A stretch of DNA of 64,000 nt from Pseudoalteromonas citrea (GCF_000238375.3 NZ_AHBZ03000015.1:372001-436000), one strand, 5' to 3'. Shown: positions 9,197-18,284, counted from the first letter of the stretch. Notes: a model not told the origin generated them from the sequence alone. Translations and numbers: made by a program.

Positions 9197-11685
9197 AAGT
9201 TAACCCAATTATCTGCAGTCAGAGGTTTGCAAAACAAATAGCCTTGTAATGTATGACAGCCCAGTTTTTGTAAGAACTGGCGCTGCTCTGGCTTTTCAAC
9301 ACCTTCAGCGACAACATGCAGATTCAGCGCTTTAGCCATCGCTATAATGGCGCTGACAATTTCACTGTTTCCATACTCATCTGGGATTTTTGCGATAAAA
9401 CTTGCGTCAATTTTTAGGATATCAATCGGTAGTTTAGTTAAGTAACTTAATGCCGAGTAACCGGTGCCAAAATCATCTAGTGCAAGCGAAACACCTAAGC
9501 TCTTTAGTTTTTTCAACTCCGCTTTTGCATCATGCAGATTGCTAATAAAACTACGTTCGGTCAGCTCAATTTCCAGATACCGACCACTCAGACCATGTTT
9601 ATTTAATGCAGTGGCTACTGTTAGAACTAATTCCCCCTGACACAAGCACTGTGCAGACACATTAATCGCGATACGACGAATATCAATGCCTTGATAACGC
9701 CAAAGTGCCATTTGTTCACATGCTCGATTGATCACCCATTGATCTAACTTGATGATCAGCCCGAGCTCTTCAGCCAATGGAATAAACTGTGCTGGGGAGA
9801 TCATACCTAAATTAGGATCCTGCCACCGAAGCAAACACTCAACACTATTGATACGACTGCTAACCAAGCACTGTAACGGCTGAAAGTATAATTCAAATTC
9901 ATTATTATCTAACGCGTTTTGAAAACGGCTCAACATAGATAAACGTTCCAACGAACGTGCATTCATTGACGCTTTATATAACTGAAATGAATTTCTACCT
10001 ATTTCCTTCGAACGATACATAGCAACATCAGCATGTTTCAGTAACGCTTCACTTTCTATGCCATCCTCTGGGTAAATCGCAGCACCAATAGAGGCGGTTG
10101 CTGCCACACAGATCTCTCCCAATTCAAAAGGGAGGCTCAATTGCTGAAGAATGTGATTGGCGAAACGTACTACACTGTCAATTTCTTTGACTTCTGTCAT
10201 CAAAACAACGAACTCATCGCCCCCAAGGCGCGCCAAAGTATCGCCTTCTTTTAACATACCCTTTATGCGCTCGCTGACGTGTATTAATAGTTGATCTCCT
10301 GCACTGTGTCCCAATGAATCATTCACTTCCTTGAAACGATCTAAGTCGATAAACATTACAGCTAGGGTTTGTTTATCTCTATGTGCACTTGCTAGTGCCA
10401 TAGATAATCGATCATGAAACAAGCGCCGATTGGGCAAGCTCGTCAGCTCATCAAAGTACGCCAACCGCGCTATTTTTTCTTCAGCATTCTTTCGTTCGGT
10501 GATATCACTAAAAATCGCAGCATATAATACATCTTCGCTATAAGGCTCTTTGATCTCTATGATCGTCAACCACTCAACATAGACATCACCACCTTTCTTA
10601 CGATTGCAGATCTCCCCTTGCCATACACCTTTGTCACTGAGCTGCGCCCACATCTGTTGATAGTATTCTTCAGTGTGCAGCCCTGAACTCAGCATACTGG
10701 GATCATGACCAAGGACTTCATAATCTTGGTAACCCGTCAGAGCACTAAAAGCAGGGTTAACTTGAATGATCTCACCAGAACTACGCGTGATCATAATGCC
10801 ATCTAAAGATGCATCAATGATCCGGTTGGCCAAGTATAAGTTCTTTTCCGATTTCCTTAACGCTATATCTCGTTGAACCAATACCTTTTCAAGTTCACTA
10901 CAATACGCTGTTTCTATTTCAGTCAGCACATTTTTTAATCCTAACAAACCGATCACCGCATCACTATCCGGCTCTTTTACAACTAAGTGCCTAATTGATT
11001 TGGTAGTCATCAGTCTATATGCATCAAATAGGCTGTCTTTTGGCGTGACATAGTGCATTGGATGAGTCGCCAATTGCCAACAGTGCATTGTCCAATCTGG
11101 GTTGAGCACCATGTAGGCAATATCACGCTGTGTAATAATGCCATATTGTTCTAATACCTCGTTATGCACCAGCACAGCCGTGACAGTGTTGGTTTTCATC
11201 ATATCAATTGCATTTGATATACACTCATCACTTTTTAGTATGTAAACTTTTCGTTCAAAATGTTCTTCTATCGGTCTAAAATGCAAATAATGATCAAGCC
11301 CTTGATTACGAACAATATCAGAAAGTGACACAACCCCCACCGCCTGATTTTGCTCATCTTTTACTAACAAATGACGAATGCCTAATTGATGAAACTTAAT
11401 CGTCGCTTCTCCTAGCGTTTTATCAATACGTACATCGTGTACAGGCTGCGCCATTAAGCCACCAATAGGTGTTTGAGTGAAATTAGGGTTTGCAAAGTTT
11501 AATTTTACGCAGTCTGATTCAGTCCATATTCCGACAATTTCATCATCATCCAATACAAATATGGCACTGACCTTATGTGCCCTCATTTGCTTTACAGCAT
11601 CAATTAAGGGTGTATGACATCCACAAGATACTAATTGATTAGAAAAGATATCTTTAACTTGTAATTGGCGGTTATCAGTTTCCAT
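9169..11685 (-). CDS. CBS-PAS-GGDEF-EAL cyclic-di-GMP signalling protein
   Basis: An 838-residue cytoplasmic protein without membrane spans. Four CBS motifs (two Bateman modules, about 5-265) are followed by a PAS domain (about 285-405, ending in a PAC segment SDITERKNAEEK), a GGDEF domain with intact RLGGDEF, and an EAL domain. The inhibitory site before GGDEF is KEGD rather than RxxD. The signature EAL is ECL (SVECLLRW), while LTERSF, DDFGTGYS, KIDASFI and VAEGVE remain, so phosphodiesterase activity is possible. CBS pairs usually bind adenosine nucleotides, suggesting energy-state control of c-di-GMP. The ATG at 11685 is preferred over a GTG at 11709, as AGGT precedes it. It probably has its own promoter at 11.7 kb. 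Confidence 0.93.
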   Translation of the reverse strand: METDNRQLQVKDIFSNQLVSCGCHTPLIDAVKQMRAHKVSAIFVLDDDEIVGIWTESDCVKLNFANPNFTQTPIGGLMAQPVHDVRIDKTLGEATIKFHQLGIRHLLVKDEQNQAVGVVSLSDIVRNQGLDHYLHFRPIEEHFERKVYILKSDECISNAIDMMKTNTVTAVLVHNEVLEQYGIITQRDIAYMVLNPDWTMHCWQLATHPMHYVTPKDSLFDAYRLMTTKSIRHLVVKEPDSDAVIGLLGLKNVLTEIETAYCSELEKVLVQRDIALRKSEKNLYLANRIIDASLDGIMITRSSGEIIQVNPAFSALTGYQDYEVLGHDPSMLSSGLHTEEYYQQMWAQLSDKGVWQGEICNRKKGGDVYVEWLTIIEIKEPYSEDVLYAAIFSDITERKNAEEKIARLAYFDELTSLPNRRLFHDRLSMALASAHRDKQTLAVMFIDLDRFKEVNDSLGHSAGDQLLIHVSERIKGMLKEGDTLARLGGDEFVVLMTEVKEIDSVVRFANHILQQLSLPFELGEICVAATASIGAAIYPEDGIESEALLKHADVAMYRSKEIGRNSFQLYKASMNARSLERLSMLSRFQNALDNNEFELYFQPLQCLVSSRINSVECLLRWQDPNLGMISPAQFIPLAEELGLIIKLDQWVINRACEQMALWRYQGIDIRRIAINVSAQCLCQGELVLTVATALNKHGLSGRYLEIELTERSFISNLHDAKAELKKLKSLGVSLALDDFGTGYSALSYLTKLPIDILKIDASFIAKIPDEYGNSEIVSAIIAMAKALNLHVVAEGVEKPEQRQFLQKLGCHTLQGYLFCKPLTADNWVNFYTSAKLTS

Positions 11686-11761
11686 CAGCTCGACCTCGCT
11701 TTTTAGCACTGCGAACCAGTATAATATTGCTCACCATCTATACTTTGATTGAAAACAAAAA

Positions 11762-12064
11762 ATGTCAATAAAGCACTACCCCATACTACTTATCATACAT
11801 GACGATATAGAGCTTATTGAAAATCAGGATACGCTTAAAGAATCTACTTATGGCATTGATAAAAAAGAATTTAAGGATATTTTCGTGATTTATGAGAATG
11901 GCGAGTGCTACTCATTAGATACACAACAGCACGAGCCTTTTTGTTTAGTAAAACTAACCAAACTAGTGCAACAGTCTCTTATTGACGAGGGCCATTGCTG
12001 TGTAGAAAAGGTAAAAATAATAGATACGCGCCAGGCATTTCATTTACTGCAGGGATCAACTTAG
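11762..12064 (+). CDS. Small conserved protein, DUF4144-like
   Basis: A 100-residue acidic protein. The N-terminal pattern (YPILLIIHDDIELI...) and the length recall the DUF4144 family of marine gammaproteobacteria, but this is from memory and is uncertain. There are no membrane spans or signal peptide. It starts 76 bases from the divergent CBS-GGDEF-EAL start and ends 15 bases before the stop of the convergent deacetylase gene. No clear ribosome-binding site is visible before the ATG at 11762. Function unknown. Confidence 0.7.
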   Translation: MSIKHYPILLIIHDDIELIENQDTLKESTYGIDKKEFKDIFVIYENGECYSLDTQQHEPFCLVKLTKLVQQSLIDEGHCCVEKVKIIDTRQAFHLLQGST

Positions 12065-12079
12065 CCACTGCGTCGATAT

Positions 12080-12997
12080 TTAGCCGTTTACCAATGCTTT
12101 TATATGCGTTACGGCGCTTCGCCCGAGCGAAGACAGATCATAGCCCCCTTCCAAATAGGAAATGATCCCCAACGCGCCTGAGTCTCTCACAAAATTGATC
12201 ACCTGCTCAGTAAACCATTGATAATCTGATTCAATAAATTTTAAGCTACCCATTTCATCTTCTAAATGCGCATCAAATCCTGCACTTATCAAGATCAATT
12301 GTGGTGAAAAGGACTTCAGCTTAGGCAACCATTGCTGTTCGTACAATGCGCGAAGATCATTGCCGTCACTGGCAATCGCTAAAGGTGAATTCAATACTGA
12401 ATCGGTGTTTTCAATTACTGTATTTGGATAAAATGGATATTGAAATAACGAGCAAAACAACACATCTGGGTCAGACTTAAAAATATCTTGGGTCCCATTA
12501 CCGTGATGTACATCAATGTCAAGAATCGCGATACGCTCAATACCCTGTTGTTTTGCATACGCCGTGGCTATTGCCACATTATTAAACACACAAAAACCTG
12601 CTGAGGTATGTTGGTTAGCATGGTGCCCTGGTGGACGTACATTACAAAATGCTGCATCTAAGTTACCAGCTAAGATCTCATCAACCGCTAAAATCCCAGC
12701 TCCCACAGCACGTTCAATGGCTTTGAAAGAATCAGGGCAAAGCCAAGTATCACCGTCTAGCTCCGTTAACCCATGCTCAGGCAGTTGAGTTAAAACTCGG
12801 TCTATAAGAGCGTGATCATGTACCAACGCAATATGATCAAGCGTGGCTGAAGGCGCTTGCTTTTGCGACACAGCAATATCGAGCCCAGATGCCAACAACC
12901 TATCTGATATGGCATCTAAACGAGCTGGGCATTCAGGATGATCAGCGATCATCTTATGCTTGCGACAATGAGGGTGACTGATCACAGCGGTGCGCAT
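12080..12997 (-). CDS. Histone-deacetylase-family amidohydrolase
   Basis: A 305-residue protein of the HDAC/acetoin-utilisation/acetylpolyamine amidohydrolase superfamily. The catalytic signatures are clear: RPPGHHA (His125-His126), then LDIDVHHGNGTQ with zinc ligands Asp162 and His164, a further conserved Asp in ISAGFDAH, and the C-terminal LEGGYD. Known members remove acetyl groups from lysines or polyamines using zinc. The substrate here is not evident. The start is supported by AAAGGAT five bases before the ATG. The gene appears to be transcribed alone; it converges with the small DUF4144-like gene. Confidence 0.92.
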   Translation of the reverse strand: MRTAVISHPHCRKHKMIADHPECPARLDAISDRLLASGLDIAVSQKQAPSATLDHIALVHDHALIDRVLTQLPEHGLTELDGDTWLCPDSFKAIERAVGAGILAVDEILAGNLDAAFCNVRPPGHHANQHTSAGFCVFNNVAIATAYAKQQGIERIAILDIDVHHGNGTQDIFKSDPDVLFCSLFQYPFYPNTVIENTDSVLNSPLAIASDGNDLRALYEQQWLPKLKSFSPQLILISAGFDAHLEDEMGSLKFIESDYQWFTEQVINFVRDSGALGIISYLEGGYDLSSLGRSAVTHIKALVNG

Positions 12998-13107
12998 CTT
13001 AGATCCTTTCTAAAAACTTATACACAATAAAATAATATGTACAAAGTGTAGCAAAGCTTATGTCGCCCTACTTTGCTACTTTGGTGTAATGAATACAAAC
13101 TCAGTTT

Positions 13108-14664
13108 TTATTTAGCCGTCAAGCTTAGATCATGAAAATCAAAACTAAAATCTGAAATATCAGGGTTCACAAATTCCATTGTGGCCGATTTTACTTGCTG
13201 GGTTTTGTCAAAAACAAAATCAATATAGGCATCTGCCTCAAGTAGCCTTTCGTCCCATCGCACCACAAAACGATTTCCCGAGACATGCTCTAATTTACCT
13301 TTGAGCATTTTAGTATGCGTAAAGTCAATACGCAGTTCACCCACTAACTCTTCAATAATTACATCACCATACCAATCACTTTTTAATGTACCGGTGTAAT
13401 ACTGTGCTGGAAAAGCTTTTCGGATCTCTTTAGGAAATGTAATGCCGGCGTTGGCATATAGCTTAGCTTTTTCATTTTTGTATTCTGTTGCTAATAACGT
13501 TACCCAGTCTCTATCCGTTTGCCCTAGTGCATCTTCAAACACTTCATGAATTATCGCAGTCAACGCTGGGTAAGCCTGTTGATTCGAAAGCACCACGACC
13601 CCAAGCTTCTTTTCTGGGATCATCGCAACCTGTGAAACCATCCCTAAAATCCCACCACCATGGCCCACTTTTTTATAACCAAAGTAATCCTCAATTGACC
13701 AACCTAAACCATAACCCCTAAATTGCTGTCGGTATGCATTAAAAGAAGTGGGTTCTGTCAGGCGCATAATATGCGGGTGCCACATTTGTATCTGATGTTT
13801 ACTGTTATACAACTGCTCACCAGCTGACGATTTGCCCGATGCGAGTTGAGTAAGTAACCACTTACTCATATCATCAACATTAGACGCAATTGCACCTGCA
13901 CCTCGAAAGTCTTCTAAGTAATTAACAAAGAATGGAGTCAATTGACCTTTGTCAGGTATATTACCAATCGCCCAGTTAGTATTGTGCTTTGTAATACGCG
14001 AGAAACCAGCTCTAGATCCATCCATTTTGAGTGTTTTGAAAATCCGCTGCTCGATGAATTCTCTCCAGCTCATTCCAGATATTCGAGCAACCACTTCTCC
14101 TGCAACCACAAACATTAAATTATTATATGCATATTCACTACGAAAACTTGAAGTCGGCGGAATGTACTGTAGTCCTTTAATAATATCTTGCACCGACTTA
14201 TCCGTATCAGGCCAAATCATTAAATCCCCGGCGCCTAAACCCAAGCCACTGCGATGACTCAATAGGTCTCTGATAGTCATGTGAGCCGTAGCATACTCAT
14301 CATATAAGCGAAATTCAGGTAGATGCTTAATAACCTTGTCATCCCAGCTTAACTTACCTTCATCAATAAGCATCGCTAACCCAGCAGCAGTAAACGCTTT
14401 AGAGTTTGAAGCAATGCCAAATAAGGTGTTTTTATCTACTTTTTTACCAGATGCTAAATCTCTTACACCGTACCCTTTTGACACTACAACTTGGTCATTT
14501 TCTACCACGGCAATTGCGATACCTGGCACATTAAATTGTGCCATTGCAGCGTATACAGCATTATCAATATCAGTAATATTCACTTTCGCGGTAGGAGCCG
14601 CGCCAAATGAACCCAAGCTCACAGTAAGTAAAGTCGCAGCGACCAATGTATTAAGGTATTTCAT
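13108..14664 (-). CDS. Beta-lactamase-family (class C type) serine hydrolase, exported
   Basis: A 518-residue protein with a signal peptide (about 1-22). It has the SxxK motif SNSK (Ser86-Lys89), a YxN motif at YNN (180-182), and an HGGG box in the third-motif position (VGHGGGILG). A C-terminal region of about 100 residues after the catalytic domain resembles DUF3471-type extensions. Such proteins are often D-amino peptidases or esterases, and few are true AmpC enzymes, so no resistance is inferred. AAGAAG precedes the ATG. It starts 14 bases after the gamma-glutamylcyclotransferase stop and is therefore probably the last gene of the creA operon. Confidence 0.9.
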   Translation of the reverse strand: MKYLNTLVAATLLTVSLGSFGAAPTAKVNITDIDNAVYAAMAQFNVPGIAIAVVENDQVVVSKGYGVRDLASGKKVDKNTLFGIASNSKAFTAAGLAMLIDEGKLSWDDKVIKHLPEFRLYDEYATAHMTIRDLLSHRSGLGLGAGDLMIWPDTDKSVQDIIKGLQYIPPTSSFRSEYAYNNLMFVVAGEVVARISGMSWREFIEQRIFKTLKMDGSRAGFSRITKHNTNWAIGNIPDKGQLTPFFVNYLEDFRGAGAIASNVDDMSKWLLTQLASGKSSAGEQLYNSKHQIQMWHPHIMRLTEPTSFNAYRQQFRGYGLGWSIEDYFGYKKVGHGGGILGMVSQVAMIPEKKLGVVVLSNQQAYPALTAIIHEVFEDALGQTDRDWVTLLATEYKNEKAKLYANAGITFPKEIRKAFPAQYYTGTLKSDWYGDVIIEELVGELRIDFTHTKMLKGKLEHVSGNRFVVRWDERLLEADAYIDFVFDKTQQVKSATMEFVNPDISDFSFDFHDLSLTAK

Positions 14665-14678
14665 TATTAATAACTTCT

Positions 14679-15182
14679 TTATTTTGTATAGATTGAGAGT
14701 TCGATTTCTTTGCGCTGAGTTTGCCTATCAATAACAGACGCTTGCTCCTTGATGCGTGCCAAATAATATGTTGGGAAATTGTGCTCTAACCCGCCGGCAT
14801 ATACATGCTGAACATACCAATCAAACGGTAACTGGTCGGTTATCAAAGTATTGGCAATATAACAATACGCACTCACACATTGACCTGAATTTAATTGAAC
14901 TGATACTTCTGTGCGGTCGTAACGTACACCTTCAATTTCATCGAGTAATGCTTGTTCGTGCTCATTCAACGCATACACAACGCCAAAAACCTTATCTTTT
15001 TTGTTACTGCTCTGATGAATATTGCACTTTGCAGAGCCATCTGTACTGAGCATCGAGAACTGCAACTCAAAACTAGGCAACTGAGCTACCCCCACCTTTT
15101 TCGCTAGCGGTAATCTAGCTAATAGTCGCTGACTTGACATATTAGAGCCAAATGCAAAATTGTAGAGGGTTCTTTCTTTCAT
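14679..15182 (-). CDS. Gamma-glutamylcyclotransferase-like protein
   Basis: A 167-residue protein with the GGCT fold signature YNFAFGSNM (residues 7-15) binding the gamma-glutamyl group, and an acidic segment LLDEIEGVRYDRTEV that includes the likely catalytic Glu. Members convert gamma-glutamyl amino acids to 5-oxoproline; bacterial relatives are often described simply as GGCT-like. The start at 15182 begins at MKERTLY just before the motif and has AAAGAGA upstream; a longer open frame before it is not used. It follows the exporter gene by 13 bases and precedes the serine hydrolase by 14, so all three should be on one message. Confidence 0.86.
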   Translation of the reverse strand: MKERTLYNFAFGSNMSSQRLLARLPLAKKVGVAQLPSFELQFSMLSTDGSAKCNIHQSSNKKDKVFGVVYALNEHEQALLDEIEGVRYDRTEVSVQLNSGQCVSAYCYIANTLITDQLPFDWYVQHVYAGGLEHNFPTYYLARIKEQASVIDRQTQRKEIELSIYTK

Positions 15183-15195
15183 GACCAAATTCTCT

Positions 15196-15819
15196 TTAAA
15201 TAACCACACGAATCGCAAGTGCAATTAAAATGACACCAATCCCTCTGTCGAACCAATGTCCCGCTTTATGAAAAAATGCACGTACTGAACTTTTCGATAA
15301 AATAATCGACAAAAATGAAAACCATAACCATGTAGCAACAGCCATATATCCGCCATAAAAGGCTTGCACAACGCTTGGCGTTTCAGCCGATATAACCAAA
15401 GTAAATAGTGATAAAAAGAACAAGGTTGCTTTTGGATTAAGGGCATTAACCAAAAAACCTCTTCGCAACGCCGCCAACGGTGACTCAATTTCTGAGTACT
15501 CTGCATTCATGGTTTGCGCATCTGTATTCGCTTTGACTCTTAATGCTTGAATACCCATATATGCTAAATACGCACCCGCGACATACTTCAATAGATTAAA
15601 TGCCGCTTCAGACTGAGACAGCACAATCGCTACGCCTAATAAACAGTACGTTACATGTACCAAAATACCCAAAGCAACACCACCGCTAGTCCATAATGCA
15701 TTGGTGCGGCCACGTTGCACGCTTTGTTTTAAAACAATTGCAAAATCAGGTCCAGGGCTCGCTACAGCAAAAAAGTGTGCAACCGCTATCAATAAAAACT
15801 CATCAAGATAGCCGAGCAT
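15196..15819 (-). CDS. LysE/RhtB family amino-acid exporter
   Basis: A 207-residue inner-membrane protein with about six spans. The family signature follows the first helix: ASPGPDFAIVLKQS with GRTNALWTSGGVALG, and LKYVAGAYLAYMGIQALR with NPKATLFFLSLFT later. Members export amino acids such as homoserine, threonine or lysine; the substrate is not predictable. The ATG at 15819 (AGGA eight bases upstream) is chosen over a TTG at 15834. Its start lies inside the 3' end of the upstream unknown gene by 17 bases, which points to translational coupling. The pairing with a gamma-glutamylcyclotransferase hints at peptide or amino-acid turnover. Confidence 0.93.
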   Translation of the reverse strand: MLGYLDEFLLIAVAHFFAVASPGPDFAIVLKQSVQRGRTNALWTSGGVALGILVHVTYCLLGVAIVLSQSEAAFNLLKYVAGAYLAYMGIQALRVKANTDAQTMNAEYSEIESPLAALRRGFLVNALNPKATLFFLSLFTLVISAETPSVVQAFYGGYMAVATWLWFSFLSIILSKSSVRAFFHKAGHWFDRGIGVILIALAIRVVI

Positions 15820-16597
15820 GGCGCTGTTCCTCAAGTGCTAATAGTAGCGGGTTAGGAGTATCACTAATGTAGTGTTTAAGTTGCTTTTGTGCTTTTTTAT
15901 ATACGCTACGCAAATGGGGTTTTAAATGCTTTTTACCATCGACTTGTGGTTTAAAGTGGCAGATGAGCGCATGCATAAAGACTGTTTGTGGCTCGGTCAG
16001 TGCCGCTTGACGATTCGCATAGGGGTTGTAACATGACCCACATCCCCCTTTAAATTGATATACCGTGTTACTCATCATTACACCGAACCCTAAAAAACAG
16101 GCCAAAGCATCACTTGCTGCAGCGACTTGTGCTTCACCTCCAGGTGGCAAAATACCTCGATGGTATATCATCACCGTCGCCAGTGACCCTGCAAAACTTG
16201 CAACTAAATCTTGTGGTTGATTAATCTGATTAGGATTATAAGAAAGCTGCATATTAATAGTCGGTGCATTTACCAATTGGGCTTTCTCACCACGAATTTC
16301 ATCTACGAAGCTAAATTTAGGCATACTTTGCTGTTGCATATGTTGCTGCGGGTTTACCACACTTATGGGCCATGATTGCATGCCTGCATAGTTACTAACC
16401 CGTGTAAACACGGTACTGGCCATTTGCTCAACGCTATTGACTTGCTCTGGAAAAAACGTGCCTGTTGGCTCAACTATTTGTGTTTCAGCCATAAAATACT
16501 GACCGTCAAACTGCTCACATGCCCATACAAAAGTGTCAATTAACCATTCGACTTCAGAATCGCTTAATAAAGGAGATGATTTAAAAAGTGCCAACAT
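15803..16597 (-). CDS. Protein of unknown function, creA operon
   Basis: A 264-residue protein I do not recognise. It has no signal peptide or strong membrane span. Visible features are a segment rich in aromatic and acidic residues (about 15-45), a Gln-rich stretch with QQHMQQQ (about 85-95), a Gly-rich segment, and a CxxC-type motif in GGCGSCYNPYANR near residue 195, with a basic C-terminal region (about 225-250). The first half (EWLIDTFVWACEQFD) suggests a domain shared with proteins that include DUF-annotated families, but I cannot name it. It begins three bases after the creA stop with AAGGA upstream, and its end overlaps the exporter start. Confidence 0.75.
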   Translation of the reverse strand: MLALFKSSPLLSDSEVEWLIDTFVWACEQFDGQYFMAETQIVEPTGTFFPEQVNSVEQMASTVFTRVSNYAGMQSWPISVVNPQQHMQQQSMPKFSFVDEIRGEKAQLVNAPTINMQLSYNPNQINQPQDLVASFAGSLATVMIYHRGILPPGGEAQVAAASDALACFLGFGVMMSNTVYQFKGGCGSCYNPYANRQAALTEPQTVFMHALICHFKPQVDGKKHLKPHLRSVYKKAQKQLKHYISDTPNPLLLALEEQRHARLS

Positions 16598-16600
16598 AGT

Positions 16601-17071
16601 TTATTTTTCCTTATTAGCCCATTTCCACGCATCAGTGCCATATAGTGGCACTGTTGATAATGCATGATGATGGCTGCCACTGGTCTCTTTTGTAGAATAC
16701 GACAAATAAATCAAGCTACGTGTTGGGGCATCAAATATGCGTCTCACTTTCAGTGATTTAAATAAAATGCTTTTCGAGGTTTTAAACACAATCTCACCGC
16801 TCTTTGATAAATTAATTTCCTCTAATTGCTCAGCAGTAATTGGCCCTGTTTGGCGACAGGCAATCGACATATCAGAGGGATCTGAGAAATCAAGATCCGC
16901 TTCAACGTGACTAATATGGCAGGTAACACCTGTTACTAAAGGGTCTTGTTGCGCAGAGACTACAACATCTTTGGTAGTAAATAACCCTAAGCTCACTTTA
17001 GCAGCATCATCCGAGCAAGCACTCAGTAGACTAACGCATAATACTAGCGCTATCAGTTTGTAATTAACCAT
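16601..17071 (-). CDS. creA: CreA family protein, predicted lipoprotein
   Basis: A 156-residue protein matching E. coli CreA in length and in its core (SLGLFTTKDVVVSA, DPLVTGVTCHISHVE, SIACRQTGPI). Signal sequence 1-18 ends in a lipobox-like LSAC with Cys19, so it may be lipid anchored. The function is unknown even in E. coli, where it sits beside creBCD; here no creBCD is near. AGGAAGGAAAG precedes the ATG. It is the first gene of the leftward operon that runs to 13108, and 66 bases separate it from the divergent CHMI gene, so its promoter should lie there. Confidence 0.9.
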   Translation of the reverse strand: MVNYKLIALVLCVSLLSACSDDAAKVSLGLFTTKDVVVSAQQDPLVTGVTCHISHVEADLDFSDPSDMSIACRQTGPITAEQLEEINLSKSGEIVFKTSKSILFKSLKVRRIFDAPTRSLIYLSYSTKETSGSHHHALSTVPLYGTDAWKWANKEK

Positions 17072-17137
17072 TTGGCTTTCCTTCCTAATTTACTTAGTAT
17101 ATTTGGCATTTACGCATAAACTACATAATAAGTCATC

Positions 17138-17467
17138 ATGCCACACCTGATCATCGAACACTCTAACAATTTGCCTATGTCTGAAATGCACTTACTCGAC
17201 GTATTACACGAAGCGGCGGCATCAACACAACTATTTGACCCTACAACAATAAAATCTCGTGCGATGGCGTTTAAGCACTTCAAACTAGGTAATAATAAAT
17301 GCGGGTTTGTGCATGTACAGGCCCATATTATCGAAGGGAGAACCGTAGAGCAAAAACAGTATTTAAGCGACACCCTACTTCAACAGTTAGAGACACACTT
17401 GCCCGGTCACTATCAGTTAAGTATTCATATTTACGATTTAATGCCACAAATATATCGAAAAAACTGA
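17138..17467 (+). CDS. 5-carboxymethyl-2-hydroxymuconate delta-isomerase (CHMI) homologue
   Basis: A 109-residue protein of the HpaF/CHMI family within the tautomerase superfamily. It starts MPHLIIEHSNN with Pro2 exposed after Met removal, as in other tautomerases, and ends with a conserved SIHIYDL segment. The family enzyme isomerises a muconate in homoprotocatechuate breakdown. None of the other hpa genes lies nearby, so this orphan may act on another substrate. It is read from a short intergenic region shared with creA and is followed by rsuA 58 bases later on the same strand. Confidence 0.88.
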   Translation: MPHLIIEHSNNLPMSEMHLLDVLHEAAASTQLFDPTTIKSRAMAFKHFKLGNNKCGFVHVQAHIIEGRTVEQKQYLSDTLLQQLETHLPGHYQLSIHIYDLMPQIYRKN

Positions 17468-17525
17468 ACTGAGCTATTAGCTATCGTATAATGAAATATG
17501 AGTTACATTTTCCTAATGAGTTTAT

Positions 17526-18236
17526 ATGAAATTTCCTTGTAGAATCGACAAGTTTGTCAGTCACCTTACTGAATTACCCCGCACCAAAGTCAAAGCGGGT
17601 ATCAAAAAAAATAAAGTCACTGTTAACGGTGAAATCATTACTAAGTTTGATCATTCAGTAACTTTGAATGACGAAATCACATGGCAAGGAGAACCACTCA
17701 AGTATCTAGGAAAACGGTACTTTATGTTAAATAAACCAGCTGGATATGTTTGCGCAAATAGTGATGAGTTACATACCACGGTGTTTGATTTGTTAGATGA
17801 AACACACTTAAAAGATTTTCATGTTGCAGGCCGTTTAGATATTGATACAACCGGGCTGGTATTAATGACAAATGATGGCGATTGGTCACATAAAATTACC
17901 TCGCCAAAAAAACAAAAATATAAAACGTACCTAGTTGAAACACAAGATATCATCACCTCCGACGCTATTGAACAGCTCCAAACTGGCGTGCAATTACATA
18001 ACGAAAAACACCCAACTGCTCCAGCAATAGTTGAACAGTTGGCAAGCTACAGCCTACGCCTATCAATTTATGAAGGTAAATATCATCAAGTAAAAAGAAT
18101 GCTTGCCGCTGTAGGTAATAAAGTCGTTGAACTGCATAGAGAAAATATTGCAGGTATCGCATTAGATGAGAGCTTATCAGCAGGAGAATATCGCCTGCTT
18201 ACAGATGAAGAAATTAACATAATTAATGCAAAATAG
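17526..18236 (+). CDS. rsuA: 16S rRNA pseudouridine(516) synthase RsuA
   Basis: A 236-residue pseudouridine synthase. An S4 RNA-binding domain (about 1-60, RIDKFVSHL) is followed by the catalytic domain: YFMLNKPAGYVC, then GRLDIDTTGL carrying catalytic Asp105, and a C-terminal KRMLAAVGNKV. RsuA isomerises U516 of 16S rRNA during small-subunit assembly; the sequence resembles RsuA more than RluE or RluF. It has the usual length. An inverted repeat just after the stop probably ends transcription. Confidence 0.94.
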   Translation: MKFPCRIDKFVSHLTELPRTKVKAGIKKNKVTVNGEIITKFDHSVTLNDEITWQGEPLKYLGKRYFMLNKPAGYVCANSDELHTTVFDLLDETHLKDFHVAGRLDIDTTGLVLMTNDGDWSHKITSPKKQKYKTYLVETQDIITSDAIEQLQTGVQLHNEKHPTAPAIVEQLASYSLRLSIYEGKYHQVKRMLAAVGNKVVELHRENIAGIALDESLSAGEYRLLTDEEINIINAK

Positions 18237-18242
18237 CCTTAT

Positions 18243-18284
18243 TTTACGGGAATATGAGTAAATATCATCTCATTTTCCCGTAAA
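18243..18284 (+). terminator. Long inverted repeat after rsuA, possible terminator
   Basis: TTACGGGAA (18244-18252) pairs with TTCCCGTAA (18275-18283), and TGAG/CTCA pairs inside it, giving a long hairpin. There is no T-run directly after, so it may be a weak or Rho-assisted terminator, or a regulatory dyad. It lies 7 bases after the rsuA stop and 75 bases before the chemoreceptor start. Confidence 0.5.

Noticed and set aside
13108-14664. AmpC-type beta-lactamase giving resistance.
   Set aside because: The protein has a long C-terminal extension and an HGGG third motif in place of KTG, typical of esterase or peptidase relatives; resistance cannot be claimed.
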